In this document: positions 31,380 through 46,724 of the stretch, piece after piece
Layout of the letters: each line of letters opens with the position of its first letter
Position numbering within the stretch: the stretch's first letter is position 1
From: Perkinsus chesapeaki
Lineage: Eukaryota; Perkinsozoa; Perkinsida; Perkinsidae
Assembly (NCBI GenBank): GCA_013115145.1
Contig: JAAPAO010000105.1
Span: 1-64,000, forward strand
Reading direction: 5' to 3'
DNA length: 64,000 nucleotides
Made by a program: the position numbers and the translations under genes
Notes under the pieces: generated by a model
Told to the model about the DNA's origin: nothing
The model's input: only the letters and a program-made list of their open reading frames with translations
Database searches by the model: none

Positions 31380-34300
31380 CCTTACCTTGATCGCCTGTAT
31401 ATATATTAGCCCAGCTAGTGAGCATTGCACCTCGTCACTATCTGGACAGTGTACTTGATGCTCCTCACTCTCAACACTCATCGGTGAGCTACTAGCAATA
31501 CTCACACTAGAAGACTCGACAATCTCAGGGGGCTTAGATGACGCAACTTGCCAGGCTGAAAGAGGCATGTCTCTCGGCCGTCAATCCATGAGTTCGTTGC
31601 GATGAGCCGTCGAGTAGTTCGCATTCTGCGGACTACATAAAATCGAAGACGCTTCAATTTTAGAAGTATCGATGCAAAACAAATCAACGTACTGATTGGA
31701 GCGTGAAGCAGGGGCGCTTAATCGACATTTATAGTACGAAGGCCGGCCCTCATGGTGCATTTCAGCACTAAGCAGTAATTAGGAATCAACGTACACCAAG
31801 AACATATAGAGAACATCTACATTTGTATCATCAGTATATAGGATTTATGCAAGATTTACGTTTATGACAAAATGGAGTTTTCATTCGACTGGTAAGTTAG
31901 TAGACTTCAGTTTAAGCAACTCAATGAAATTATCAGCAGCGATCCTATAGATAATCCATCTCCGCGTTGTTGATATTTCGTGATGAAGTATGTATCTTTG
32001 CTTCTCCCAGCTCACCAGTATCAAAATAATCCAGGTCCATTTTGTATCCACATGATGCAGGATCAACCGTCAAGTACACTCGCTTTGCCAGGTTTCTGTA
32101 TAACACCAACTAACAGAAAGAACATCGTCCTCCTAGCTCAGTTGGTTATAATGCTATTTCAATAAGCAACAGACCCTAGTTCGAACACCGCCTACAGACT
32201 CACCAGCAACTTCTCCATCACCATATAGGTGCCGGCCTTCACATACTCATCGGTGTTGTGCTCCAAACAAATCTGATATCTGAAATAGCATCCACAGTAC
32301 GAGCAGAACGAAGTTATTCTGTCCTTCATGAGAGACGGGCAGAGAAAGGATATACATACGACTTGCGAGGACACCAAATAAATAATAGATATCATGGAGC
32401 AAAGATAGCTCGTTTCAAACCGTCTTTTTCGGGCAGTCCCAAATTCTCACGGAATGGAGCGAGGGGGTGCAGGCTGTGCTTAAGGGTTAAGATCTCAGTT
32501 TCTGTCGAATGCGTACAACGGAACGCCCTATGATGCTGCTAAATATATCAGTGGCTTCATACAAATGTGGAATGTCCGCAATGATGCTACGCGTTTGAGG
32601 CACAGAGTTGCGAGATATTAGATATAAAACACCTTTCATTTGCTAAACGATTCACATCCATCGAAAACCGCAAGTACAAAGCATGATCTCAATCCAGGAT
32701 AGTCGCAAGTTCGAATCCCAGCAAAGGCGTTTTTACTCTCTAATATTTCCAACTCGAACAGCATGCAATATTCGTCCGTACTCATTCTCCAAACCATACT
32801 CTCTAAGCATACTCCTCTTCGGCAAAAAACCGCGCGCCAATAAATTACACGGTATCAAATACTGCGCAATTCGTCTCCTGTTATGATTGTGTTCTTCACA
32901 GCAATTATCAAGCGCCCAGTTTAATCGCTCCGCAGCCTCCCCGAATCTCTGCTCCGTCACAAGATATTTCCCCCAATGGAAATAAAGAGTAACAGCAACA
33001 GACTTGGGGAGCGCCGTCGGAGTGAAATACGCCTTATACTGCTGCTCTACAGCGGCAAGAATCGGGCCACAAAGTGCAACTTGGTCGAGCCTTTGGAACA
33101 ATCGAAGCAGCTCGCTCGATAACCAACATGCTCCCGTCATTTTCCTCCGCCGCTCTTTCAAGAGCTTCGGGAATAGTTCTCGAGCCACCTCGACGAGCTT
33201 CATGCACCATCGGTCCTGGTCACTGGCGTTGTCCATGTAGATAGCAAGGTGACGAGTCTGGGATGTTATCTCGATAAAGGGAGGGACAAACCACGCAAAG
33301 GAGTCGCCCGAGGTGAAGTAGACATCATGGAGCTCCTCAGACGTCTGAAAAAACCATTGGCTTTAATGATTGGAGTACAGCGGTTGCCAGTGACGCTTAG
33401 AAAGACAGGTCAGGAATATTATCTTCGTTTCAGATCTTAGGTGACCCGATTTCGGATGATGTAGAAACCGCCGCAAGATACTCAATATTAATCAGGCACA
33501 CGTTGCATGTTCTTCTATATTCTCTTAAAGTATACACGTACTAGAATTACACAGCTCAACAGAATGCGCCGCACGGTGAAGAGTACTGCTAAAATGATAA
33601 CGAGCTATTAATACCACATTTCCACCAAATCATGCCCTCACCACATGCCTTACCTCCTCTACACTAGAAAGCAGTTCGCTATTGACATATAGTTCCGTAT
33701 AGGCTCGCTCAGCTGTTACCAAATGTTCTAGGGCAAGTGCCTGACAGAAGACATATACAAATAGTATACGATTAACCATCGAGAAGCATCTGATCCATTG
33801 AGTGGCCAGCCTAAGAGATTCTGATATCCCTCCTCCCTAGACCTTCCTCGCAGCCAGCTTCCCCTAATTCATTTCAGCGACAGTTTTGATGAAGCGATGC
33901 CTCAATTTCAGCACCTTAGTCACGAAACAGTCCCCAGGGAGTACAAGGTTAACCACTCACGCTTGTTTCTCGTTAAGCTCCATCACAAGTGTTGATTTTC
34001 TGCTCAAAAAGTTTACGGGGCCTCACCGCAGAAGACGAGTTTCACCATGCCGAAGGTCTATATGTCATTCGCTGCCATATTTTTGTCAGGTGCCAAGAAG
34101 TAAAGCTTCATGCTTCTCGCATTACCCAATCATGATTCCTTCGAGCCTTTAAATGCAATATGTAGGCCTGTACGAACTTTGACCACATTCCCATCTGTGC
34201 ACCTTGCTTGATAAACGTTAAGTTGACCACGCCTTGGATACCAGAGTCAGCACGGTTCAGACAATCGTTAAAACCTGACAAAGTAGCCCTCATCTCTACC

Positions 34301-34659
34301 ATAGTTTGCCCGTCTAATTCCAATACAAGCAAATGTCTTCGGTTATTATCAACCTCGGTCTGGAAATTACACATACGCGGTCGCCTACATGAGTTAGGGG
34401 GAAAATTAAAATGTCGGACATAGTGTAAGTGTACTATTCTTGTTCCTTTACTCCGCTTGATTGCCGAACCACAGCAGCAGTGCAATTCGATTCAAGATCG
34501 ACACAAAGCGGCTGTCTCCCTGTGCGTACATAGTCTCTCATGTGCCTTTGCTAAATGCTTTCTTATAGCAGGACCATCCTCGAGTTTAACCAATGAAACT
34601 AGTTCTTCACACCAGTCGTAAAGGTCATCATTAACTTCCTTCGACTTAGTTGGTGCCAT
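31380..34659 (-). CDS. PCID2: PCID2/THP1-like PCI-domain protein (TREX-2 mRNA export)
   Basis: Starts MAPTKSKEVNDDLYD at 34659. The best exon (33420-32737) includes SFAWFVPPFIEI, LSSELLRLFQRLDQVALC, TLYFHWGKYLVTEQRFGEA and RRIAQYLIPCNLLARGFLP, matching the region of human PCID2 with EEYLSFAFEHC...LIYLLPVKMLLGHMP. Splicing over 32736-32280 gives AVRVGNIREYQICLEHNTDEYVK with no gap; the next junction (intron 32203-32110) gives MEKLL joined to LVLYRNLAKRVYL, as in EKLKIITYRNLFKKVYL. DEVQCSLAGLIYIQAIK near 31390 is the winged-helix end. The protein pairs with SAC3 at nuclear pores. Both introns named above contain antisense tRNA-like sequence. The N-terminal exons and last exon are uncertain. Confidence 0.7.
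32127..32193 (+). pseudogene. tRNA-like sequence in an intron of the PCI-domain gene (antisense)
   Basis: A consensus box A (TAGCTCAGTTGG) and a box B-like AGTTCGAACACC are at normal spacing. The anticodon and acceptor arms are poorly paired, so it looks like a decayed tRNA. It fills most of the 94-nt intron 32110-32203. Confidence 0.5.
32680..32727 (+). other. tRNA-like 3' fragment in a second intron of the PCI-domain gene
   Basis: A T-arm-like GTCGCAAGTTCGAATCCC on the plus strand sits just inside the 5' splice site of the 457-nt intron 32280-32736. No box A is seen. Confidence 0.4.
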
Positions 34660-34974
34660 AGAACAAATAAGCTGCACATGAACTTGATAAAACGAAATCC
34701 CGCACAATTCAATGGCTTTTTGGACCCTTCCGCGATGACATCTCACGGCTCGACTCGGGAAGAACGGAAGCGTTCTCCTCAGACATTGACAATAAAAAAC
34801 AAGTGTTCAACAGAGCAGCGCGGTGAAGTGGGAATTTCCTGACCTCATTTTAAATAGCTATTGCCCAGAAATAAACCGACATTCTCCAGATGGGTGTTTG
34901 AAAGATGTTGAAACGCAGGTCTGCCAGATACGTCACAATGAAGAACGAAGACTTGGCCTGCTTCGCCGCTAATC

Positions 34975-35229
34975 TCAATTATTGTTTTCACGCTCCATTA
35001 ATACCCCGCCAATCTCGCAAATTGCACCCTCTGATGATGAGAGTTGCCGAGCTAATGACTGAGAGGTCTGCATGGTGATAGGGACTACTATTTCGTTTGC
35101 GACTTCATCAGATTGTCCATCAGTGTCATTTGTACGACGAACAGCTCTTGCTCCAGACGAACAGAGGCAAACTGCTACAGTTGACACCGATGCCGACGTC
35201 ACCTCTTTCATACGGAAGAAATAGCTCAT
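34975..35229 (-). CDS. hypothetical protein or exon, 78-84 aa
   Basis: One open frame (MKEVTSASVSTVAVCL start, ISQSL-type Ser/Gln-rich middle, ending GGVLMERENNN). Composition is protein-like, but no homology or splice partners were recognised. It may be the last exon of a larger gene whose upstream part lies to about 35270. Confidence 0.3.
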   Translation of the reverse strand: MSYFFRMKEVTSASVSTVAVCLCSSGARAVRRTNDTDGQSDEVANEIVVPITMQTSQSLARQLSSSEGAICEIGGVLMERENNN

Positions 35230-35615
35230 CTTGGAAAATGCGAAAATCTATTTCATGGTTGCTACGAGCGTTTGCTTTCATATCCTGAAGAGTCCAACAT
35301 CGTAAATGTTAAGTTCATGATCGGAAGGTCATACTTTCAACGTCTACTGGGGCATTTTCCTGTCTTCAGGGGCTCAGCATCTTCATGCTACTGAACACCG
35401 CATTCGGCCTTATGATAAGGCCCTGTAGAATAGATTTTCTTCGTTGGAAAGTCGATCCCTCGCTTTGCTCGGCCTAGGCTCTTTGAAATCCCCAAAGCTT
35501 CCGACTGTCATCATAAGGGTCTTACCGAGCAGCTCCCAAACGATGCCTCGAAGCCTTTTAGTGGTAAAAAGGGATCAAAAGTTGAAATAAGAGTTGCCGA
35601 CAACTTAGCTAGCTG

Positions 35616-35882
35616 ATGCTAAAAAAGTCCCTCATGAAGGCGGCAACGCTCTCCCCTCCTCCCTATCCTCAATTACAACCTTCTTCCTACTCATGGGGTG
35701 TCAATAAGCCAGCCAGCGTAGAAAGCAAGACTGAGCTGAAGGTATTACGGGGGCACGAACAGACCGTAAAACTAATTTTCCACGAAAATATCACTTTTCT
35801 TGAGGGCACCGAGGGCATCGCTGTCTACATTGCTGAATATTATTCACAATCGTTCCTTGCGTGTAAGGAATTCGCACGGTGA
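35616..35882 (+). CDS. hypothetical protein, up to 88 aa
   Basis: Open frame with a Pro-rich start (MKAATLSPPPYPQLQ) and a hydrophobic, aromatic C-terminal half (GIAVYIAEYYSQSF). No domain recognised; weak support. Confidence 0.3.
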   Translation: MLKKSLMKAATLSPPPYPQLQPSSYSWGVNKPASVESKTELKVLRGHEQTVKLIFHENITFLEGTEGIAVYIAEYYSQSFLACKEFAR

Positions 35883-36435
35883 TATAAAGCAAATTTCGCC
35901 CGCCTCTAGGGCACGAACCGTTTCGTATTCGAACTTGTACTTTTAGTGTGTATTATTACGTTTTAAGCTTGTCGCCCCCCAAATTTCAGAACAAAACTCC
36001 TAAATATGGCTAAAAAATGAAATTTCGCGATTTGCCTAAAGAAATTGCGCGGTCCCTAGTAAGGCTATTTTCAACAGACACTGCTAAACAGCTGCGCATT
36101 TAGTGACATTTTCAGAGGAAATTCAGTGATTCGTGTCACTGTGACACGGTCAGGCCGCCCGACCCTGGCGATGCCAATCATTGTGTCAACAAACTTAGAT
36201 AACTGTTGGCCTAGGAGTTATCCAAGACTTATCCTAAGAGTCTTAGGCTATTGGTAGAACGCAAGATACTCATGACTGCCGACGATGACGGCCCATACAG
36301 ATATAATATCTGAGATATTGCGGTAACAATTAACAACTTGGCTTTTCTCCCTGGTGGTGCTTCTGTCAGCTATCATAGCTGAGCTATAGGTCTAGGAGAT
36401 ACCGGAAAGACAGCAAGATATGGAGATTTGGGCTA
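35883..36435. other. intergenic with palindromes, left of the transposon
   Basis: No gene. One-base-spacer inverted repeats at 36132-36148 (CGTGTCAC) and 36233-36247 (CCTAAGA). Confidence 0.6.
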
Positions 36436-36632
36436 CAGTACGCGTCATCTACAACGCGCGCTTCTTGACAACTCGGTCATTCACTAAGTACAACGAGTTT
36501 TCGATTAATTCCTTCACTGTATACCTTAGAAATACCCCTAGTTATGTAATCCAAGTTGCCGAGTCCAAACTCTCGAAATACTTGTTATGCATATTTTCGA
36601 CCCTCTGCGCGCATTTTCATGCACCGTGCGCG
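36436..36632 (+). repeat. left terminal inverted repeat of the transposon
   Basis: 197 bp, reverse complement of 38013-38209 with a single mismatch (position 17 from the end). Confidence 0.9.
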
Positions 36633-36715
36633 CGGTATCACCGGCATTCAAGCACCCAAGCGATGCAACCCAACATAAGTACATCTGTTATACTGCAACA
36701 TCATACGAATTATCC

Positions 36716-37905
36716 ATGCCAGTCTACTCTAGCCATCCCATTGACGAGTTCTTGCCCCCCTCGCAGAGCTCGAATGGTACCACTGGTGGTAGTGCATCCG
36801 ATGCGGAGAAAGACATAAGCTATTATCATAAGTCCACGGCCAAACCCTCCAAACGACGTAGCTCTGCTCGCCTTAAGCCCAGTACACCTACTGAGAAAGA
36901 CCTTGAGCATGTCCACAACTACAATACTCGTCTCAAGCCCAATACCCCTGCACAAAAGCGCGCCTTTAACCGCAAGGACAAACCTAAACCGAAGGTGAAG
37001 AGACAGAGGTCTGTGTTGATGCCCAGGAAGAATTCTCGCCCACCTAGCAAGGCCGAGCAGTGCTTGCGCTTACAGAAGAAACAGGTGCGTGAGCAGGGGT
37101 TCGAGACCCTCTGGGAGACCTTGAAAGCTAGTAACCCTCTCGAGAGCATGTCGCTCATCATGAAGAAGCGTCTAGCTGTCCACATTACTCTGACCCAGCT
37201 GTACGGTTATTCTGGCTGGGCATGCCGTAAAGACATAGAGGAGTTTGTGGCTGATATGCTCGAAGTAAGCCCACCCTCTGTCGCCAAGTGGTGTCGTGAA
37301 TTTGAGCTCAACTTATCCCTAGAAGAAGACCGTCGTGGGAAGCACCCCAAGGTCAGAAGCCCAATATTTGACACGGAGTTCCAGCCCTTCCGGGACAGGC
37401 TTCGGGACCAGGTTCGTGAGAAGTCCATCGGGAAAGACGGGAACCCGAATATGACACTGCCTCTAAAAAGCAGGATGCGCTTGTGGAAATGCTTTCGGAG
37501 TGCGACGACTTTGCCAGTCAACAAACTCTTCTTCAAGAACAGGCTCTAGAGCGTGGAGATCGGGTTATCTACGGAGTAAAATTCCATCCAGAATTGGCTC
37601 CCATAGAAGCTGCCTACCGGTCCATCGCTAAAGCAATGAGGGTATCGAACTCCGCCAAATCTACTGCAGGATTCAAAGAAAGGGTTGAAGGCAACCAGCA
37701 GCCACCGGATCTGACGTTAGAATTGATACGGAAACACTTTCGCTCAGCAAGGGAGTATCTGCGGTACTACGCGGAAGGCTTCACTATGCAGGAGATCGAG
37801 GAGTTGCGAAAATCCCGAAGAAAGCACCGTGGTCCAGCTCCAGTACTCGGCATAGGACAAGGAGCTGCAAAGGGTGGCACTTACGATCGCCATAGACTGA
37901 ATTAA
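36716..37905 (+). pseudogene. transposase, central DDE region deleted and frameshifted
   Basis: From the ATG at 36716 (MPVYSSHPIDEFLPP) a basic N-terminal region leads to a helix-turn-helix-like segment (LEVSPPSVAKWCREFELN). At about 37460-37475 the frame switches: the sequence jumps from GNPNMTL to KQDALVEMLSECDDF, after which the second frame (to 37905) carries RVIYGVKFHPELAPIEAAYRS, where PIE holds the third catalytic acid of Tc1/mariner-type DDE transposases. The two catalytic Asp regions are missing, consistent with an internal deletion. The protein could bind TIRs but not cut DNA (inference). Confidence 0.75.
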
Positions 37906-38012
37906 ACTATAATGGATTTTCTGTTATTTCTACTATTTCTTTCTCGTGATATTAGAAGCGTCTTCCTCATCACCTGTCTTGTGTTTTCTGTCATTCCTGC
38001 TGGTTAATGGAC

Positions 38013-38209
38013 CGCGCACGGTGCATGAAAATGCGCGCAGAGGGTCGAAAATATGCATAACAAGTATTTCGAGAGTTTGGACTCGGCAACTTGGATTACA
38101 TAACTAGGGGTATTTCTAAGGTATACAGTGAAGGAATTAATCGAAAACTCGTTGTACTTAGTGAATGACCGAGTTGTCAAGAAGCGCGCGTTCTAGATGA
38201 CGCGTACTG
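38013..38209 (-). repeat. right terminal inverted repeat of the transposon
   Basis: Mirror of 36436-36632; ends ACTG followed by the TA target duplication. Confidence 0.9.
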
Positions 38210-38374
38210 TAACAACTCAATTAGCGCTCGTCCCTAACACGCGACATACCCCTCAAAGATAGACCCACAACCGTAAACGACAAGCAGTCAAACGGGAATG
38301 TTAAAACACTATTAGGAAATACCGACCTCATCATCTCTTTGCACCGCTCGGTAGTAGCGAGCCGCTACTCAAGA

Positions 38375-38686
38375 CTACTGGTCCAGATCGGACAAGTTCT
38401 TGAGACAGTTTAAATCCTCCTTAAGCTTCTTCTTGAACTGAACCTCCCTTAGCTTCCTTCGCTGGCGACCACTAGTTGGCCTGGATTTATTGGTGCCATG
38501 GAAATATAGCACGAGCTGCCTGAAGTTCCGCATTCGCCGAAACAAGGAAAAAAATCCTTGGATCAGGATGACAGCAAGTGCGCCAATCAAATGTCGTGAA
38601 TGAAGAGTGAGTAGTGGTCTACTACTTACTACTACTGGAGCTCCGTACCGATAAACGCTTCTACCCAGATGGCTCAACCTCACCAT
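38375..38686 (-). CDS. hypothetical protein with Lys-rich C-terminus
   Basis: The last about 47 codons look truly coding (LVLYFHGTNKSRPTSGRQ then an Arg/Lys-rich helix KLREVQFKKKLKED ending LSDLDQ). The upstream part of this frame includes possible GT...AG introns, so the protein is probably the end of a larger gene. No family recognised. Confidence 0.4.
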   Translation of the reverse strand: MVRLSHLGRSVYRYGAPVVVSSRPLLTLHSRHLIGALAVILIQGFFSLFRRMRNFRQLVLYFHGTNKSRPTSGRQRRKLREVQFKKKLKEDLNCLKNLSDLDQ

Positions 38687-39779
38687 AAGCCCTGCAGCGT
38701 AGTTGATAAGGTCAGGTGAAAGCGGAGCTAGTACAACTCGAGTCTGCCGTGCTGTACCCCGTGAACCGACAAGAAGCCTTACTCACGCCTCGTGGTCGAC
38801 AAGCTGGAGACATGTCGTACTCATGACGACTCGTAGATGAGTTACTCATCATGTATCATCAGCATTGTACTCATCATGAGTACAATACTTCCCACAGAAT
38901 ACTAGCCTGTAGCTTCGGCCCCCCGTTCAGTGGGGCCCGCTGGCAAGGAGGAGGAAAGTCGGAGGTCCATCACAGGAGGCAAATGAAGAGGAACGAAGTA
39001 ATGAGGAGGCATCACCGAAGGGGAGATGCCATCTCCGAGATGGAGGCTGCCCTCGATGGGGTAACTCTGTCGGCTTACGCAGCAGAGTTCATACCGAGAC
39101 GGGCCGATAAAGCGAGTTATGATAACTTTTGTTATCATTATCTTGGCCCCCATAGAGGCTAACCGACGATCTATCACCAATGGTATCGATACGAAAAGGC
39201 CAACTGCAGGAGGGCGATGGTATTAGCTTATCCCCCTCCATCAGCCGACCTTTAAGGACATTCATCAACTCGTCTTCGATGAGGTAATCAAAGCACCGAA
39301 GTGTATCAACCTCCTACCTACCCCAAAACTTTCTGGCCATAAGTCCCGTATAAAATGGTAAGGGAACCCAGCTTACAAGTCCCAATCTGCCGGGAAAGCC
39401 GAACAGATATTCTCACACATTATGGGCCACACTGTAATCCCATGCAGAAAAGATGTTACCCGTCCGGTACTTACTAGCTCGCCAGGTGAACCTACTCACA
39501 GGGATCACTAATGCTAACGTATGAAGCGACTACATAAGCATCATCAGTAAGTTAGAACAAAATCCCGTTATTATTTTTCACCCACAGGAGCCTATAGTTA
39601 CTTAAATAAAGAGACTATGCGTGGGCGGGGCATCTTTCAATTACGGTAGCATCATATAAACAAAGCAAAGGTTAATGTTGTTGAATTATGTGTAAGATTA
39701 CCATTGAACTATTATCAGCCATACATGCACTGAAGGAAACCTTGAAGGAACTATCGCTACAACTAACGGCTTGGCTCGT
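38687..39779. other. gene-poor stretch with dense palindromes
   Basis: Open frames at 38851-39180 on both strands are not supportable. Perfect inverted repeats: 38836-38850 (GATGAGT), 38864-38886 (11-bp stem ATTGTACTCAT), 39022-39036 (GGAGATG), 39029-39043 (CCATCTC), all with one-base spacers, and 39119-39138 (ATGATAAC, 4-base loop). Confidence 0.6.
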
Positions 39780-40037
39780 TCAACGACCGAAGTTGATATC
39801 GTTATGGCGACACCATGTCACATAAGACAGCAACTCACCACTCTTAAGCTCAAGGAGTAAGCCCACAGCAATGGCACCAGTCGGTACCAGACCGACATTA
39901 AATGATAACCTCACAGTGCGGGATATCGTGAAAGACCTGCTCACCGCTTCCCCCGAGGCCCTTCCCTCTTCAACCACGTTAAACTTATGGTGAATACTGA
40001 ACACAATTGTTATCACGTCGTACAGCATCATCAACAT
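39780..40037 (-). CDS. hypothetical protein, 85 aa
   Basis: Single open frame from MLMMLYDVITIVF. The C-terminal half is protein-like (GLVPTGAIAVGLLLELKSGELLSYV has a beta-hairpin pattern when read in short pieces). No family recognised. It follows the next gene at short distance on the same strand. Confidence 0.35.
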   Translation of the reverse strand: MLMMLYDVITIVFSIHHKFNVVEEGRASGEAVSRSFTISRTVRLSFNVGLVPTGAIAVGLLLELKSGELLSYVTWCRHNDINFGR

Positions 40038-40086
40038 TCTAACATGAACATAAACATCATCATCATAAACAACATCATCACCATGT

Positions 40087-40314
40087 TCATTTCCGATCTA
40101 ACTTCATCAGTTTCTTAACCTTCTCCCTCTCCTCCTCCTCCATTTTTCTCCTAACTTCTGCCCACACTTCCTCCCTAGTAGTCTCTCGGAGGCTCAAGGC
40201 TTTCAAAACGGATTCAATATCGCCCTGGTGCTTCGAGTAAAACTCACCCACCCAAAGGATTCCCTTTGTAAAACCCTCTGGCGGATTACTCGCGATGAAC
40301 TTGAACAGAGCCAT
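40087..40314 (-). CDS. small helical protein, 75 aa
   Basis: MALFKFIASNPPEGF at 40314, then GEFYSKHQGDIESVLKAL and a charged helix (EVRRKMEEEEREKVKKL). It begins 14 bp after the stop of the upstream gene on the same strand, and an in-frame TGA precedes its ATG, so it is treated as a separate short gene. No family recognised. Confidence 0.5.
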   Translation of the reverse strand: MALFKFIASNPPEGFTKGILWVGEFYSKHQGDIESVLKALSLRETTREEVWAEVRRKMEEEEREKVKKLMKLDRK

Positions 40315-40327
40315 GCATCAGAATTCA

Positions 40328-41037
40328 CTAGAATTTTTCTTCATTTCCTGCAACACCATCTTTGGAACATGTCCACCGAAATGATAAAATGGCCAAACAC
40401 GATCCCATGGACTCCTCGATGGCCGGTACGCCCCCTTCCTCGTAGCTAAGTTTCCACTGTAGAGACATGTATCCAGCGGCGTACCTAATAATGAGGACTG
40501 AAGGGTGCCCGGATATCCTAGACTCACTCTGTTTTAAAGAACACAGCACTATCCTCCACCCCTTTCAGAAACCCGCTTGCGTGGTTCAGCATCTCATGGT
40601 CTTCTACCCGTACATGGACTTCTAATTCCAACCCTTGCCCTTTGAACAAACATTTTCCATCACCCTTTTTGCTAACCCTCCCTGGTACCTGAGTCGATGC
40701 CAGCTCAATCTTCTGCAAAGCATATCACACTTCCCAGAAACTCGCCTCAGCATCATCATCTATCTTCAAGTTTGCAACTGGTGCCACTCTGGAGAACTTC
40801 TGATGATGGCCCTCCTTCACCTTCTTAGATCCGCTAGATAAGTTAGCTACTTCCTTGGTGATTCCCTTAAGTAATGTCTGATGATTACATTACCTTCTAA
40901 ATGTACGAAGCTCGGCTTACCTTGATTTCCGTAACATCTGTCTCCAGTGCATCGAGCCGCCTATCAACGCTACCAACAGCTTCTTGCAGCAGGATAAAGC
41001 AGCGCAGAATAAGGACGGCTACCTTAAGGATGGCCAT
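40328..41037 (-). CDS. signal-anchor or secreted protein with coiled-coil start
   Basis: Starts MAILKVAVLILRCFILL at 41037, a signal peptide or signal anchor, followed by a heptad-like stretch (VDRRLDALETDVTEIKGI). Exon 2 gives VKEGHHQKFSRVAPVANL. The next exon (IELASTQVPGRVSKKG, LELEVHVRVEDHEMLNH) can be joined by removing an 18-nt GT...AG segment or a 67-nt one, both in phase. The last exon has YMSLQWKLSYEEGG and ends EEKF at 40328. A possible beta-sandwich domain; no family recognised. Confidence 0.55.
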
Positions 41038-41742
41038 TCAGCTTTATGTATCTAACTCTCAACTGCCGGCACGGTGCTACAAGCAATGTTACAAGAGCTG
41101 GGGTTCTCTCCCACCTTCACTTGGAAAATTTTTCTGCCCAAATACTGATGGTTTCGCCCGTATTGGAAATCGATTATTTTGGAACATCACCGTGCTCGAT
41201 TTCCTTTGCACCTCTCGATCGCCGATCTATCGCATCTCTCGGCATGATAAGATCACAACGAGCAGGTATGTGATGTTTACTCCCCCTCCCCATCCCGGCG
41301 TCCCTCCCCGTTATATAAACTAAAGCCCATCAAAGCCACGCAGTAACGAAACCTGTTGCTCGTGGTCGTCTTTGTCTCTGTTGGCAGCAATAATAGTATT
41401 TACTTGAAGAGCTGCTTTAAACTCATATTCTTATCAGAATCCTTATGCATAACCTGAATAAGATGACGAAGGTATGAAACAGCGAAGAAAGGGTTAAAGG
41501 GTTGCGATTATAGTACACTTCGATTTGACCATCTCAATATTACTGATAGATGGTTAAGCGTGGGTCATGAGTTTAATGATTAATAAGGAAGCCACAGGAA
41601 TAAGAAACTGGCCAGGTGGCATCCAAAGGAATTAATTGCGTCATTCCTTCTGGTTCTACGGATATGTGATGCAAAATTTTAATGATATCTCCTCCGCATT
41701 AGGAAGCACGCTTAGACCCTCGACGATCACATTGCTCCGGAT
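41038..41742. other. intergenic region downstream of RPT6
   Basis: No gene supported; ORFs at 40901-41323 lack splice or domain support. Confidence 0.5.
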
Positions 41743-44489
<2,747 letters not shown>

Positions 44490-45157
44490 AGTTGAGAAAA
44501 TTTACACTCTGTCTTATTTTCATACCGACTTTTCCGCAAAACACAGAACTTTGAAGCAACACCCTACGGTGGCAAGAAAAGCAATATCAGAAATGCTTCA
44601 CCATGGTCATTAGAATATACGTCTTGCTTTATCAACACAAACACTGTCGATCATAATACGAAGGCTCATCACTAGATGCTTGCACCGCCGACGGGCCGTT
44701 GAGGACTCTCGTCGAACCTGACGAAAAGTGAGCTGCTTACTCTCACACAGCGAAATGGGTGTATAATGTAAACTGTATGAATCCTTGGTCAACCTACTAA
44801 TATGAGCTAACAATGCAGTTGATGGAAAACCACAAAAATTTACACTTCCCAAATGTTCCACTCGAAAATCCTGAGAATGATTTACTATTATATATTAGAG
44901 AGTTCTTGAGCAGAATTCGGGTAGACATTCTGAGCCAGTAGTCCAACCGGGGTAAATCTTCTCACTGCAGCATACATATTGAGGAAACATGAACATGGTG
45001 ATCATATGACCGTGGCGGCCATAGTGACCTTTGGCCAGGCCACGGCCAATGACACGAAGAATAAGTAATTAATCGATAACCTTGTCGGATAAAGTGAAAC
45101 CGGAACATCACCAAAATGCAAAAGTATGGTTTATAGAAAAACACCAGAAGGGTGAGA
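44490..45157. other. intergenic between RPT6 and RAB18
   Basis: A minus-strand frame at 44610-44861 has no recognisable features. A possible extra 3' exon of RAB18 (45000-45085) is discussed in the findings. Confidence 0.45.
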
Positions 45158-46268
<1,111 letters not shown>

Positions 46269-46724
46269 TTAAACAAGGCAAACTCTAAAACCGAACAGGA
46301 TGTCTTCTGCCCCCACAAAAATGTGCGCCTCGAGGATCTATCACAAAGGAGCGGAGCTGAAATGAAGTTGAACAGAATGCTGATTTTCCCGCTGGCTTCC
46401 AGATGTCAGTTAGTAATACCCTTGAACTCTGAGATACAGCAAACGTCCAATGACATCATAGAGCATAGAGACTTCGAACGCACCCTCAACTCAATCCCAA
46501 ACAGATTTGCTTTTCTTGACAGAGTCATCGTTATTTGGGGAAGTGGTGTAAACGTACAAGCTCAGCGTAGTGGTATACAGTGGCATCTACTACTGAGACT
46601 AAGAAACTAGTTATCGTATATCGGACAAGTCGTCATCCAAGAGCTCAGTCATCCAAGCTCACAACATTCTCATCGCCCGTCGGACTGGTCTCTACTGAAG
46701 GACTAGCTGCACCATTGGATACAC

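Larger units (their letters stand above)
36436..38209 (+). mobile_element. 1774-bp TIR DNA transposon, internally deleted
   Basis: Bounded by 197-bp terminal inverted repeats (36436-36632 and 38013-38209) that differ at one position, and flanked by TA on both sides (36434-36435, 38210-38211). TA duplication plus ends starting CAGTACGCG place it with Tc1/mariner-like elements. The interior encodes both ends of a transposase but not its middle. High TIR identity argues for a recent insertion. The element probably needs a full-length partner for movement. Confidence 0.85.
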
